From Streptomyces sp. AC1-42W (GTDB lineage: Bacteria > Actinomycetota > Actinomycetes > Streptomycetales > Streptomycetaceae), in NCBI RefSeq assembly GCF_003248355.1, contig NZ_QKWY01000001.1, forward strand, positions 1,384,001-1,448,000: a DNA stretch of 64,000 bases, given 5' to 3'. Below the pieces are notes generated by a model that saw nothing but the letters and a program-made list of their open reading frames with translations, was not told where the DNA came from and did not search any database. Below, one piece after another: positions 1-8,383 of the stretch (its first letter is position 1; each line of letters begins with the position of its first letter). A program made the position numbers and the translations under genes.

Positions 1-1814
1 CACACGTGCGGGGTCCGCTCGAAGTCGAGGTCGGGCTGGTCGTAGTCGCGCTCGGTGTCGCCGTTGACGACCAGGACGGGGGTGCCGCCCGCGTTGATGA
101 GCTGGCGGGCCCGCGAGACGTACGCGCGCAGCTCCTCGTACGAGTCCGGCGTGGGCAGCTCCGGGTCGGCGAAGCGGTGGAAGTCGGCGGAGAAGAGCGC
201 GGCCAGCCGGTCGTGGCCCGCGCGGCCCGTGTAGCCGGCCTGGTGCCACATGGTGCTGATGCGCAGGGCCAGGGCCGTGTGCTCGGCCATGCGCACCGAC
301 TCGTGGACGAGCATCGTGTGGTGGCGGAACGGCCCCTCCAGCACGCCCCGGTCCGCGCGGTACAGCTTGAGCGCGCCCGTGAGGACGAACGCGTCGAGGG
401 CCTCCTGGAGGCGGTCGCCGGTGGACTCGTAGATGCCGCGGATGTGCGTCTCCTCGGCGGTGCCCTCGTCCGTGTCGAGGTCGTGGAAGTCCTGGACGCC
501 CATGTAGCCGGACGGGCGGGGCAGCGAGATCAGGAAGTCGCGCGGGAAGATGTCCGCGCTGTCGCCCGGGTCGATGAAGACGTTGGCGAACGGGGTCGCG
601 GTGTAGCCGACGTACTGGGCGCGCGGCAGCAGACCGAGCAGCTCGGAGATCTGGCCGTTGATGGCCGTACGGGTGACCTTGCCCTCCTCCCACTTCTTCG
701 GGTCCGTCGTGTTGACCGACGCCTGGTCCGACTCGTCGTCGATGATCAGCGCGGGGATCTCGGAGAGGATCGGGCCGATCTTCTTCAGGTCGTTGATCAG
801 CTTGGCCAGGACGGACTTGTTCTTCTTCACGACCATGATCCGGGCCGCCGCGTGGTGCAGGTTGGCCGGGGCGTACAGCGGCTCGGTGCGGGACTGCTTC
901 TCGAATTCGAGGGCGCGGATGCCGTTGAGCAGGCTCTTGTAGTCGTTGTCGCGGGTGGTGAGGCGTTCGATGTCGAAGGCGCCGAGGGAGGAGGGCCGGC
1001 CGCCGTGGCTGACGAACTTCTCCGGCCAGTCCGCGTCCTCCTGGTAGTCGATGCCGACCAGGGCGTCCGGGTCGGCCGGGTCCGCCCCGCGCAGGATGTT
1101 CTCCTGGCCGATCAGCTCCATGTCGAGCCGGCGCCGGGTCTGGCCCCGCAGCAGGTTCAGCGTGCCGCCGAGGACGATGACCAGGCGGTATCCCGCGTCG
1201 ATGGCCTTGGCGGTGACCCCGGTGAAGTTGGCGGTCTTGCCCGACTGGACGTAGCCGACGACCAGCCCGCGCGCGTCGTACGCCTCGGGGCGGGTGGGGT
1301 CGGAGAGGCGCTCGACCACGGCGTGGCTCGCCTCGTCGAGGCCGGAGACCGCCGCGTCCGGCCAGCCCTTGGCGCGCAGCAGCCGCTCGTAGGCGTTCCA
1401 GTAGAACGAGCGGGCGGCGGCGGTGTCCCGCGAGTACCAGGAGGTGAACTCCTTGCTGATGACGGCCGGTCCGGGCTCCTTGAACACCGGGACGGCGCTG
1501 TCCAGCGCCTTGCGGAGGCCGGCGGCGAAGCCCAGCCGGTCGTACGCGTCCGCGCGGCGCGCGTCCGTACGGGGCGGTGCCTGGGACCAGTCGGCCTGCT
1601 CGGCCAGGTCCCAGGCGGTCAGGGTGCGGTGCCACAGCGCGATCAGCCCGTCCCCCGGATCGGCGGCCAGCACGCGGTCCAGGAAGAGGGAGAGCGTGGT
1701 GTCGGCGGGCTCCTCGTCCTCGGAGAGCGCGAAGGCCAGCTTCGCGAAGGGCCTGGGCCCCCGGCGCATCGCGGCCAGCACATCGCCGTGCAGGGTGAAC
1801 AGGTGGTCGGTCAT
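1..1814 (-). CDS. Z1-domain ATPase/putative endonuclease, partial (runs off the left edge)
   Basis: The frame starts at ATG 1814 (MTDHLFTLHGD) and stays open to base 1, so about 604 codons are visible and the C-terminus is missing. About 160 residues in is a Walker A-like GYVQSGKT, followed by a segment typical of Z1 proteins (VIVLGGTLNLLRGQTRRRLD). Further on is IPALIIDDESDQASV, a Walker B-like DDESD. The Z1 family occurs beside MutL/MORC-type ATPases, methyltransferases and PD-(D/E)XK nucleases in restriction-modification and defence loci; the upstream ATPase gene 91 bp away fits that pairing. Strand separation or translocation coupled to cleavage is the suggested role. The remaining subunits would lie left of the window. 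Family call is firm; biochemical role is inferred. Confidence 0.85.
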   Translation of the reverse strand, partial: MTDHLFTLHGDVLAAMRRGPRPFAKLAFALSEDEEPADTTLSLFLDRVLAADPGDGLIALWHRTLTAWDLAEQADWSQAPPRTDARRADAYDRLGFAAGLRKALDSAVPVFKEPGPAVISKEFTSWYSRDTAAARSFYWNAYERLLRAKGWPDAAVSGLDEASHAVVERLSDPTRPEAYDARGLVVGYVQSGKTANFTGVTAKAIDAGYRLVIVLGGTLNLLRGQTRRRLDMELIGQENILRGADPADPDALVGIDYQEDADWPEKFVSHGGRPSSLGAFDIERLTTRDNDYKSLLNGIRALEFEKQSRTEPLYAPANLHHAAARIMVVKKNKSVLAKLINDLKKIGPILSEIPALIIDDESDQASVNTTDPKKWEEGKVTRTAINGQISELLGLLPRAQYVGYTATPFANVFIDPGDSADIFPRDFLISLPRPSGYMGVQDFHDLDTDEGTAEETHIRGIYESTGDRLQEALDAFVLTGALKLYRADRGVLEGPFRHHTMLVHESVRMAEHTALALRISTMWHQAGYTGRAGHDRLAALFSADFHRFADPELPTPDSYEELRAYVSRARQLINAGGTPVLVVNGDTERDYDQPDLDFERTPHV

Positions 1815-1845
1815 GACGGGCGGCTCTCTCGGATCGGCGCGGGAA

Positions 1846-1880
1846 CGGGGGCGGCCAGGACGGGGGCGGCCAGGACGGGG
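1846..1880. repeat. 15-bp tandem repeat, about 2.3 copies
   Basis: CGGGGGCGGCCAGGA occurs at 1846-1860 and again at 1861-1875, followed by a partial third copy. It fills part of the 91-bp gap between the GHKL ATPase stop and the Z1 gene start. It may be simple slippage or a spacer between two co-transcribed genes. Confidence 0.8.
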
Positions 1881-1905
1881 GAAATGGGGAGGAGGAAGCG
1901 GGGGC

Positions 1906-3435
1906 TCAGCGCTCCATCTCGCAGCGCGCCGCCGTGACCAGGACGCTGTTCCACAGCGCCACGTTGTCGGTGTGGACGGCCCGGACCCGTTCCTTCTGGA
2001 AGATCTCGTTGACCATCAGATAGAGCATGCTCTTGATCACCGGCGCGTCGTTCAGCCCGCCGCGCCGGCCGCCGTTCAGCACCTGCCGGTACTCGCGGTT
2101 GAGCCGGACCTCCCGGTGCTCGCGGTCCAGCTCGAAGAACACGTCCGGCGGCAGTGTGTCCCAGCGGAACGCGATCGGGTCCTCGCCCTCCAGCTCCGGC
2201 AGCTCGTCGCGCAGCGTGCGCCGCAGCTTCGGGTCCATCCCCTTGCCCGCCGGCAGGACCGCCTTGCGCTGCGGCTCGGTGGCGCGCCGGGCCGCCTCCC
2301 GGTACGTGAGCGCCGCCTCCTGGACGTACGCGGCGAAGGCGTGGCCCGAGCCGTCCGCGGCCCGCTCCAGGCCGCGCGCGAACGCGGGGGTGACGGTCAC
2401 GCCGTCCTTCTTCACGGTCAGGTTGAAGACGTCGTTCGGGCCGGGCGGCAGGTCGACGGCGATCCGGGCGAGCGCGAGGTGGCCCTCCGGGCTGCGGGTG
2501 CCGTTCCAGCCGCCCGCCTGGACGAGGCGGTCGTTGCGGTAGATGTAGAAGCCCTGGCGCTCGGCGAGCGGCCCGATGCCCCGGAAGCTGACCAGCGGGG
2601 ACTTCGGCGGCCAGATGTGCGCGGTCAGCGGGACCTCGCCGACGCCCTCGACCGGCGCGGAGTACGTACGGGGGTAGCCGGCCCGGCCGGGCACCCGGTA
2701 GCCGAACGGGTCGATCGGCTCGACGCCCCGGTGGTCCAGCTCCTCCCTGGTCCGTACGTCCTCCACGACGATGTCGATGTTGAAGCCGTCGCGGGCCAGG
2801 AAGCGGTGGAGGTAGAGGCCCAGATGGGTCTCCAGCTTCTCGATCGCGTCGTTGAGATAGCGGTCGGTCTGCCCGGCGGTGATGGTCTCGAAGGCGCGGA
2901 CCCGGTCCCAGCGCACGATCGTGCCGTGCCACTGGATGACGCCGTCGTAGCGGTCGACGAGGTCCTGGCAGTACTCCGGGTCCACGATGTCGCAGCTGAA
3001 GTCGGCCTGGGCGCGGGCGGTCAGCCAGCGCCGGCCGGTGGACGGGCTGCGCTTGGTGCGGCTGATCACGGTGAGCGATCCGGCGTGCGACAGGGAGGCC
3101 GCCTTGAGCCCCGCGCCGAAGTGACCCAGCGCGGCCTCCGCGTAGCCCTGCCGGCCGCCCACCGTCATCGCGGTGTCCAGCGCCGCGTCGTCCATGCCGC
3201 AGCCGTCGTCTATGACGAGCAGGCTGACCAGCCGGTCGTCGTCCCGCAGCAGGCTGACGACGACGTTGCGGGCGCCCGCGTCGATGGAGTTGTCGACGAG
3301 GTCGGCGATGGCCGCCTCGAACCCGTACCCCTGGTGGGTCAGCGACTCGACGTACCGGGCGGCGGGCGGGAGCCGCTTGGCGCCGGTGGTGGGGACCTCG
3401 AACTGCCAGTCGGCAGAGGGCTGGTACGGGGCCAT
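1906..3435 (-). CDS. MORC/MutL-like GHKL ATPase, defence-type
   Basis: This is a 509-residue protein starting at ATG 3435. The N-terminal GHKL ATP-binding fold is complete: an N-box ADLVDNSIDAGARNV near residue 45, a G1 motif IDDGCGMDD near 75, and GHFGAGLKAASLSHAGSL near 105. The DNSIDA and HFGAGLK variants are those of MORC-like and MutL-like ATPases, not sensor kinases. The remaining ~350 residues resemble the S5-like transducer and a helical C-terminus of such proteins. MORC-like ATPases of this kind are known next to Z1 proteins in restriction-modification-linked gene sets (Iyer, Abhiman and Aravind 2008, from memory). It probably clamps DNA in an ATP-dependent way and works with the Z1 protein encoded next. 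Its own promoter candidate lies at 3493-3521. Confidence 0.85.
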   Translation of the reverse strand: MAPYQPSADWQFEVPTTGAKRLPPAARYVESLTHQGYGFEAAIADLVDNSIDAGARNVVVSLLRDDDRLVSLLVIDDGCGMDDAALDTAMTVGGRQGYAEAALGHFGAGLKAASLSHAGSLTVISRTKRSPSTGRRWLTARAQADFSCDIVDPEYCQDLVDRYDGVIQWHGTIVRWDRVRAFETITAGQTDRYLNDAIEKLETHLGLYLHRFLARDGFNIDIVVEDVRTREELDHRGVEPIDPFGYRVPGRAGYPRTYSAPVEGVGEVPLTAHIWPPKSPLVSFRGIGPLAERQGFYIYRNDRLVQAGGWNGTRSPEGHLALARIAVDLPPGPNDVFNLTVKKDGVTVTPAFARGLERAADGSGHAFAAYVQEAALTYREAARRATEPQRKAVLPAGKGMDPKLRRTLRDELPELEGEDPIAFRWDTLPPDVFFELDREHREVRLNREYRQVLNGGRRGGLNDAPVIKSMLYLMVNEIFQKERVRAVHTDNVALWNSVLVTAARCEMER

Positions 3436-3492
3436 GGAGCCTTCCTCGCGCGCACACAGAGCTGGGACCTGGGTGGGGAGGCGCGGCCCTGA

Positions 3493-3521
3493 TGACTAGA
3501 TGGGATGTGATGGTATTGCAA
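3493..3521 (-). promoter_or_regulatory. Candidate promoter of the MORC/Z1 operon
   Basis: On the minus strand TTGCAA (3521-3516) and TAGTCA (3498-3493) are separated by 17 bp, about 58 bp before the ATPase start codon. The stretch 3485-3530 is visibly more A/T-rich than its surroundings. A 13-bp palindrome, CCGGGAATCCCGG (3533-3545), sits just upstream and could bind a regulator. The -35/-10 match is moderate. Confidence 0.4.
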
Positions 3522-3564
3522 AGATGGGACAGCCGGGAATCCCGGTGGCCGCCGCGCCCCCCGT

Positions 3565-4071
3565 TCACGCCTCGCGGTGGCCCGCTCCCAGTTCGCGTAC
3601 GAATTCCAGGCCGCGTTCGCCGTTGAGCAGGACCTCTTCGCCCGTGGCCACGAAGCCCGTGTGGCGCAGGACCGTGCGGGAGGCCGCGTTGGCCAGGCTT
3701 GCGCGGGCGCGGAGCATCGTGAGGGCGTACGTGGTGCGGCACAGGCCGAAGAGGTGGTGGACCGTGGCGGTCGCCAGGCCCCTGCCGGTGGCCTTCTCCG
3801 CGAGGCGGAAGCCGAGTTCGGCCGCGCCGTCGGAGACGTCCAGCAGGTTGAAGCGGCCCAGCACCTCGCCGGTGTCCTCCGCCACCAGGACGTGGAAGTG
3901 GCAGACGCCCGTCTCCTGTTCGGCGAGCAGGGCGGCGTGGCGGGCCGGGAAGTCGGTGAAGTAGGCGTCGCCGCGGTCCGGGACCGAGGCGGCGAAGAAG
4001 GCCCGGTTGGCCTCCTCGAACGCGAGGACGGCGGGGGCGTGGTCGGCGCGCAGGCGCTGGAGCGCGGGCAT
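3565..4071 (-). CDS. GNAT-family N-acetyltransferase
   Basis: A 168-residue protein of normal GNAT length starts at ATG 4071, five bases after the stop of the upstream SEC-C gene, so translational coupling is likely. The acetyl-CoA signature is EKATGRGLATATV near residue 95, preceded by the beta-strand EVLGRFNLLDV. The C-terminal AASRTVLRHTGFVATGEE is the usual motif of the RimJ/RimL subgroup that acetylates protein N-termini or small molecules. Substrate cannot be told from sequence. It lies just upstream of the MORC/Z1 operon on the same strand, but the 129-bp gap with a promoter candidate argues for a separate unit. Confidence 0.85.
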   Translation of the reverse strand: MPALQRLRADHAPAVLAFEEANRAFFAASVPDRGDAYFTDFPARHAALLAEQETGVCHFHVLVAEDTGEVLGRFNLLDVSDGAAELGFRLAEKATGRGLATATVHHLFGLCRTTYALTMLRARASLANAASRTVLRHTGFVATGEEVLLNGERGLEFVRELGAGHREA

Positions 4072-4076
4072 GTCCG

Positions 4077-5084
4077 TCAGCCCACCCGCCCGCCGTGGCA
4101 CTCCCGGTACGACTCGCCCGAGCCGCACCAGCACGCCCCGCTCTTCGGCGGCGGCCACGGGACCGCGCGGCCCCGGGCGGCCAGGGTGGTGGCGTACTGG
4201 GGGAGCAGGTCCGGGTCCGCCGGGGACGCGGCCTCCGAGGCGGCGAAGGCCTCGTAGGAGGGGACCGTGCCGGTGACGATGCCGAGGTTCGGGGTGCCCG
4301 CCGCCTGGAGGTCGCGCAGCGCGGTCTCCAGGCGCGCCAGATGGTCCGGGTGCGAGGCGTACTCGCTGCCCAGGCCGGGGTAGGCGGTGAGCAGTTCGCG
4401 CAGTTCGTCCGCCGGCCAGTGCAGCACCGCCACCGGGAACGGGCGCGACAACGCCGTGCGGTACGTACCCAGTTCGGCGCGGAGCCGGGTGATCTCGGCA
4501 CGCAGCTCGCCCGGGTCCGAGGAGCCGAGCGACCACAGGCGTTTCGGGTCGTGCAACTCGTCCAGCGGCACCGCCGCCGTGTGCAGCGTGTCGGCCAGCT
4601 CGTCCCAGGCGTCGTGCGCGGCGCCCATCAGCCTGCGCACCCGGTGGCGGCCGGTGAGCAGCGACTGGGTGGCGTACGGCACCTCCTCGCCCGGGGCGAT
4701 CAGCAGCCGCAGGGCCGTGGAGAAGAGGTCGTGGGCCGCCTCCAGCTCGTCGTGGGCCTCCAGCGTCTCGGCCGCGATCTCCCAGGGCGCCGCCTCCTGC
4801 GGGGCCGCCACGCGCACGCCGTCGATGAGCGCGCGGGCCTCCGCCTCGTGGCCGTACTCCCAGAGGTTCGACGCGCTCAGCGCTTTCACCAGCTGCGGGT
4901 GCTCGGTGCCGGGGGAGTTGAGGAGTTCGTCGTAGAGCGTCGCGGCGCGGGCGCGTTCGCCGGCGAGTTCCAGGTGGGCCGCCGCCTGGAGGAGGAGTGG
5001 TTCGTGGTCCTCGGGGTACTGCGCCGCGGTGCGGAGCAGACGCTCGGCTTCGGTGATGTGGTCGGAAGGAGTGTCGGGGCGCAT
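4077..5084 (-). CDS. TPR-like protein with C-terminal SEC-C zinc motif
   Basis: This 335-residue protein is largely alpha-helical with tetratricopeptide-like repeats (AAAHLELAGERARAATLYDE, TLEAHDELEAAHDLFSTALR). It ends in CWCGSGESYRECHG, a SEC-C zinc-binding motif as found at the tail of SecA and many stand-alone proteins. I chose ATG 5084; a GTG at 5132 would add 16 residues. Upstream of ATG 5084, TACGGT lies at leaderless spacing. The helical repeats suggest a protein-binding adaptor. It forms a two-gene unit with the acetyltransferase downstream. Confidence 0.75.
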   Translation of the reverse strand: MRPDTPSDHITEAERLLRTAAQYPEDHEPLLLQAAAHLELAGERARAATLYDELLNSPGTEHPQLVKALSASNLWEYGHEAEARALIDGVRVAAPQEAAPWEIAAETLEAHDELEAAHDLFSTALRLLIAPGEEVPYATQSLLTGRHRVRRLMGAAHDAWDELADTLHTAAVPLDELHDPKRLWSLGSSDPGELRAEITRLRAELGTYRTALSRPFPVAVLHWPADELRELLTAYPGLGSEYASHPDHLARLETALRDLQAAGTPNLGIVTGTVPSYEAFAASEAASPADPDLLPQYATTLAARGRAVPWPPPKSGACWCGSGESYRECHGGRVG

Positions 5085-5186
5085 GGACCACACCGTACTG
5101 CTGTACGGGCCCGGAACGGGGGGCTTGTCCACAGGTGGGGAGAGCCTTCCGGTCCGCGCGGGGCCGAGCCCGTAAGGTACTCCGAC

Positions 5187-5375
5187 GTGCTCAGACGACG
5201 TCCGCGGTTGTTGTGGTTGCTGGTCCCCTACGTCCTCTACCTCGGGGCGCTGCCGTTCGTGAACCGGGTCGAACCCGTCGTTCTCGGGCTGCCGTTCCTC
5301 TTCCTCTGGCTGCTCGGGGCGACCCTGCTGACCCCCGTCGCCGTCTGGCTGGCCCGGCGGGGTGACCGCCGGTGA
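5187..5375 (+). CDS. DUF3311 small membrane protein, symporter partner
   Basis: A 62-residue protein starts at GTG 5187 and has two hydrophobic segments, LLWLLVPYVLYLGALPFV and VVLGLPFLFLWLLGATLL, joined by a short loop. This size and pattern match DUF3311 proteins, which are almost always encoded directly upstream of a sodium:solute symporter. The stop overlaps the next start as GTGA (5372-5375), so the two are co-translated. A role as accessory subunit of the symporter is inferred from this conserved pairing. It is easy to miss because it is short. Confidence 0.85.
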   Translation: MLRRRPRLLWLLVPYVLYLGALPFVNRVEPVVLGLPFLFLWLLGATLLTPVAVWLARRGDRR

Positions 5376-6883
5376 ACGCCACCGTCGCGACCGCCGTCTT
5401 CGGGGTCTTCATGGTCGCCACCGTCGCCCTCGGCCTGCTCGCCGTACGCGGTCGGCGCGGCGGCAAGGGCGGCCAGCATGGTGAGGGCGGCGGCGGGCTC
5501 GCCGAGTGGTCGGTGGGCGGACGCAGCCTGGGCACCGTCTTCATCTGGGTGCTGATGGCAGGCGAGGGCTACACCAGTTTCAGCTACCTCGGCGCCGCCG
5601 GCTGGGGCTACAACTACGGCGCGCCCGTCCTCTACGTCGTCGCGTACATGTCCTGCGGTTACGCGCTCGGCTACGTCGTCGGGCCCCTGCTGTGGGCGTA
5701 CGCGCGCGAGCACGGGCTCGTCGGGATCACCGACATGGTGGCGCACCGCTTCGGGCGGCCCTGGCTCGGGGCGCTCGTCGCCGTCCTGGCGACCGTGTTC
5801 CTGCTCCCGTACATCCAGCTCCAGATCACCGGCATGGGCGTCGTCGTCTCGACGATCTCCTACGGCGCCATCAGCCTGAACTGGGCCTACTTCATCGCCT
5901 TCGCCGTCACCACCGGCTTCGTCGTCGTCAGCGGGCTGCGCGGCAGCGCCTGGGTGTCCGTGCTGAAGGACCTGCTGGTGATCGTCACGCTCGGATTCCT
6001 CGCCGTGTACGTGCCCGCGCACTACTTCGGCGGGTACGGGCCCTTCCTCGACCGGCTCGTCACCGAGAAGAGCGACTGGCTGACCCTCCCCGGCCACGGC
6101 GACAGCGGCCTCGGGCAGGCGTGGTTCATCACCACCTCGTTCCTCAACTCCCTCACCGTCGTGATCTTCCCGACCACCGTCGCCGGCTACCTCGGCGCGA
6201 GGAACGCCGACGTGCTGCGCCGCAACGCCATGTGGCTGCCCGCCTACAACGTCCTCCTCTTCGTCCCGATGCTCCTCGGCATGGCCGCGCTGTTCGTGGT
6301 GCCGGGGCTCGTCGGCGCCGAGTCCAACCTCGCTCTGTTCGAGCTGGTCACGGACTCGCTGCCCGCCTGGTCGGTGGGCGTCATCGGGGTCGCCGCCGCG
6401 CTCTCCTCGATCGTGCCCATGGCCGTGTTCATGCTGGTCATCGGCACGATGTGGGGCCGCAGCGTGCTCTCGCTCGTGCCCCGCTGGGAGCGCCGGCAGA
6501 AGGGCGCCGCGCAACTGGTCGTCGTGGTCGCGGGCTCCCTCGCGCTGCTGCTCACGTACACCGCCCCCAACACTCTCGTCCGCCTTTCCCTCATCTCGTA
6601 CGAGGGCATGGCGCAACTGCTGCCCATGGTGCTGCTGGGGCTCGTGTGGCGCCGGCTGACGCTGCTCGGGGCGCTGAGCGGGCTCGTCGTCGGGGTGGGC
6701 GCGGTGTGCGGGTTCGTGTTCACGGACAACGACCCCGTGTGGGGCGTGAACGCGGGCATCGTCGCCCTCGCCGCAAACCTCGTGGTCGCGCTGGCGGTGA
6801 CGTACGCGGGGCCGCGCGAGCACGACGCGCGGCCGGACGAGGAGGTGCTGGCCCGCGACGAGCCGGTTGTCAATGCACGTTGA
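5372..6883 (+). CDS. Sodium:solute symporter (SSS family)
   Basis: A 503-residue membrane protein starts at GTG 5372 inside the DUF3311 stop. It has about 13 hydrophobic segments and SSS-family signatures: EWSVGGRSLGTVFIW at the N-terminus, the GEGYTSFSYLGAAGWGY stretch, and ITDMVAHRFGRPW. Relatives paired with DUF3311 proteins transport monocarboxylates or related organic anions with sodium. The exact substrate is not deducible here. The last codons overlap the promoter of the next gene (6880-6907). Confidence 0.9.
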   Translation: MNATVATAVFGVFMVATVALGLLAVRGRRGGKGGQHGEGGGGLAEWSVGGRSLGTVFIWVLMAGEGYTSFSYLGAAGWGYNYGAPVLYVVAYMSCGYALGYVVGPLLWAYAREHGLVGITDMVAHRFGRPWLGALVAVLATVFLLPYIQLQITGMGVVVSTISYGAISLNWAYFIAFAVTTGFVVVSGLRGSAWVSVLKDLLVIVTLGFLAVYVPAHYFGGYGPFLDRLVTEKSDWLTLPGHGDSGLGQAWFITTSFLNSLTVVIFPTTVAGYLGARNADVLRRNAMWLPAYNVLLFVPMLLGMAALFVVPGLVGAESNLALFELVTDSLPAWSVGVIGVAAALSSIVPMAVFMLVIGTMWGRSVLSLVPRWERRQKGAAQLVVVVAGSLALLLTYTAPNTLVRLSLISYEGMAQLLPMVLLGLVWRRLTLLGALSGLVVGVGAVCGFVFTDNDPVWGVNAGIVALAANLVVALAVTYAGPREHDARPDEEVLARDEPVVNAR

Positions 6884-6907
6884 CGGCACGGGTTCGTCGT
6901 GTATAAC
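6880..6907 (+). promoter_or_regulatory. Sigma70-type promoter for the 6950 gene and yidC
   Basis: TTGACG (6880-6885) and TATAAC (6902-6907) are separated by 16 bp and lie 43 bp before the ATG at 6950. The -35 overlaps the stop codon of the symporter gene, so the next operon has its own promoter. Confidence 0.65.
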
Positions 6908-6949
6908 GGATGGACCGGCCGCAGCCATCCGGAGAGGGGGGAACCGCCC

Positions 6950-7285
6950 ATGGGCAGCTACGCCGTGAACCGCGTACGCGACGGACTCTCCCGCCTTCTG
7001 CGCCCCGCCGGGCTGCTGCTCCTGCTGCTCACCGAGGTGCTGCTCGCCGAGGGCGGCACCCTCTCCGCCGCCGTCGCGCTCGCCGCCACCGCGGCCGCCG
7101 GCACCGCGCTCGCCGCCTGCGCCGTCATCAGCGCCCGCTGCGCCGCCCCGGTGCCCCGCACCCGGGTCCGTACGGCCATGCGCGACCGGGAGAAACGCAC
7201 CGCGTTCCTTCCCCAGCGGGACCCCGACGCGCAGGGGCGCCGCCGTCCCCGAGCACCGGGCCGCGCCGTCCCGACGGCCGCGTAG
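6950..7285 (+). CDS. Small two-helix membrane protein (DUF6412-like)
   Basis: This is 111 residues from ATG 6950, preceded by a strong GGAGAGGGGG. Residues 16-35 (RPAGLLLLLLTEVLLAEGG) and 38-62 are hydrophobic; the C-terminal third is basic and polar (TRVRTAMRDREKRTAFLPQR). I associate this pattern with the Streptomyces family DUF6412, usually encoded next to a YidC paralogue as here, but the family number is from memory. It could help the insertase or be one of its clients. Function unknown. Confidence 0.7.
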   Translation: MGSYAVNRVRDGLSRLLRPAGLLLLLLTEVLLAEGGTLSAAVALAATAAAGTALAACAVISARCAAPVPRTRVRTAMRDREKRTAFLPQRDPDAQGRRRPRAPGRAVPTAA

Positions 7286-7431
7286 GGCACCCCGCCCCCG
7301 CTCCTCCCGACCCCGCAGGGGTACGGGCAGCGCCCCGACCCCGTACGGGCACGGGCATCTCGCGGACCGTCACGCCGAAGCAGTTCCCTTCCGCTTCCCG
7401 GCACGACGAGCCTCCCGGAGACACCTCAGCC

Positions 7432-8202
7432 ATGTCCGCGTTCATGTCCGCATTCGCCGCTCTGGTCGGCGCCCTCGCCGACCTCCTCCACCCGCTCTTC
7501 CAGGGCGCCGCCACCGCCGCCGCGATCGTCCTGTTCACCGCGCTCGTCCGGCTCGCCGTGCACCCGCTCTCCCGCGCCGCCGCACGCGGCCAGAAGGCGC
7601 AGCGCCGGCTCCAGCCGCAGATCGCCGCACTGCGCGAGAAGCACGCCAAGAACCCCGAGCGGATGCAGAAGGCGCTCATGGAGCTGCACCGCGAGGAGAA
7701 GGTCTCGCCGTTCTCCGGCTGCCTGCCGAGCCTGCTCCAGATGCCCGCGTTCTTCCTGCTCTACCACCTCTTCTCCAGCCGGCGGATCGGCGACGAGGCC
7801 AACGCGCTCCTGGACCACCAGCTGTTCGACGCCCCGCTCGGCGAGCGCTGGCACGACGCCCTCGCGCACGGCGGGGTCTTCGGCGCACAGGGCCTCGTCT
7901 ACCTGGGCCTCTTCGCGATCGTCGCCGCCGTCGCCACGTTCAACTACGGGCGGACCAAGCGCCAGATGGCCGCGAACCCGGCCGCCCCGGTGACCGGCCC
8001 GGACGGGCAGCCGATGCCGGGCATGGGCGCGATGACCAGGCTGATGCCGATGATGTCCTTCTTCACCCTGTTCACCGTCGGGTTCGTGCCGCTGGCCGCC
8101 GCGCTGTACGTCGTCACCAGTACCACCTGGACCGCGATCGAGCGGGCCTACCTGTACCGCGACATGACCGCCCCCGGCACCGCCGTCGCCCCCGCCGCCT
8201 GA
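7432..8202 (+). CDS. yidC: YidC/Oxa1-family membrane protein insertase (short paralogue)
   Basis: A 256-residue protein starts at ATG 7432. It has the Oxa1/YidC core: the first core helix (AATAAAIVLFTALVRLAVHP) with its conserved Arg, a basic coiled hairpin (KAQRRLQPQIAALREKHAKN) and PERMQKALMELHREEKVSPFSGCLPSLLQMP, then three more membrane segments. It lacks the large periplasmic domain of E. coli YidC, as expected for Gram-positives. It is shorter than the main actinobacterial YidC encoded near oriC and lacks that gene's neighbours, so it is probably an accessory paralogue. Confidence 0.9.
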   Translation: MSAFMSAFAALVGALADLLHPLFQGAATAAAIVLFTALVRLAVHPLSRAAARGQKAQRRLQPQIAALREKHAKNPERMQKALMELHREEKVSPFSGCLPSLLQMPAFFLLYHLFSSRRIGDEANALLDHQLFDAPLGERWHDALAHGGVFGAQGLVYLGLFAIVAAVATFNYGRTKRQMAANPAAPVTGPDGQPMPGMGAMTRLMPMMSFFTLFTVGFVPLAAALYVVTSTTWTAIERAYLYRDMTAPGTAVAPAA

Positions 8203-8353
8203 CGGCGGGGCCGGCCCGGCCGGTCCAGGGTGTGAACAGGGTCTTGCGGGGTGATCGGACGTCTTGGAGGATCGGACAAGCCTGCGATGGCCGCTACCCA
8301 TCCGACGGGCCCGATCCCGACCGAGGACCGACCGAGGAGAGAAGACTCTTGAC

Positions 8354-8383
8354 ATCCTCCCCGCCCTAGGAAAGGGCGAGGAT
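8354..8383 (-). other. IS605-type right-end hairpin overlapping the tnpB stop
   Basis: ATCCTCCCCGCCC (8354-8366) can fold back on GGGCGAGGAT (8374-8383) across the loop TAGGAAA, with the extra C residues bulged. The tnpB stop (8368-8366) lies inside it. Position and shape match the subterminal hairpin at the right end of IS200/IS605 elements. It is also the 3' end of the TnpB guide RNA, whose guide would be the chromosomal sequence just below about 8349. Confidence 0.6.

Noticed and set aside
6..1937. Long plus-strand open frame (643 codons) opposite the Z1 gene
   Set aside because: Composition is the Arg/Val/Gly-rich type that mirrors a real minus-strand gene; the minus frame carries Walker and Z1 motifs.
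1811..4501. 896-codon minus-strand open frame across the ATPase and GNAT genes
   Set aside because: Arg/Pro/Ala-rich shadow frame without motifs; overlaps three genes with clear domains.
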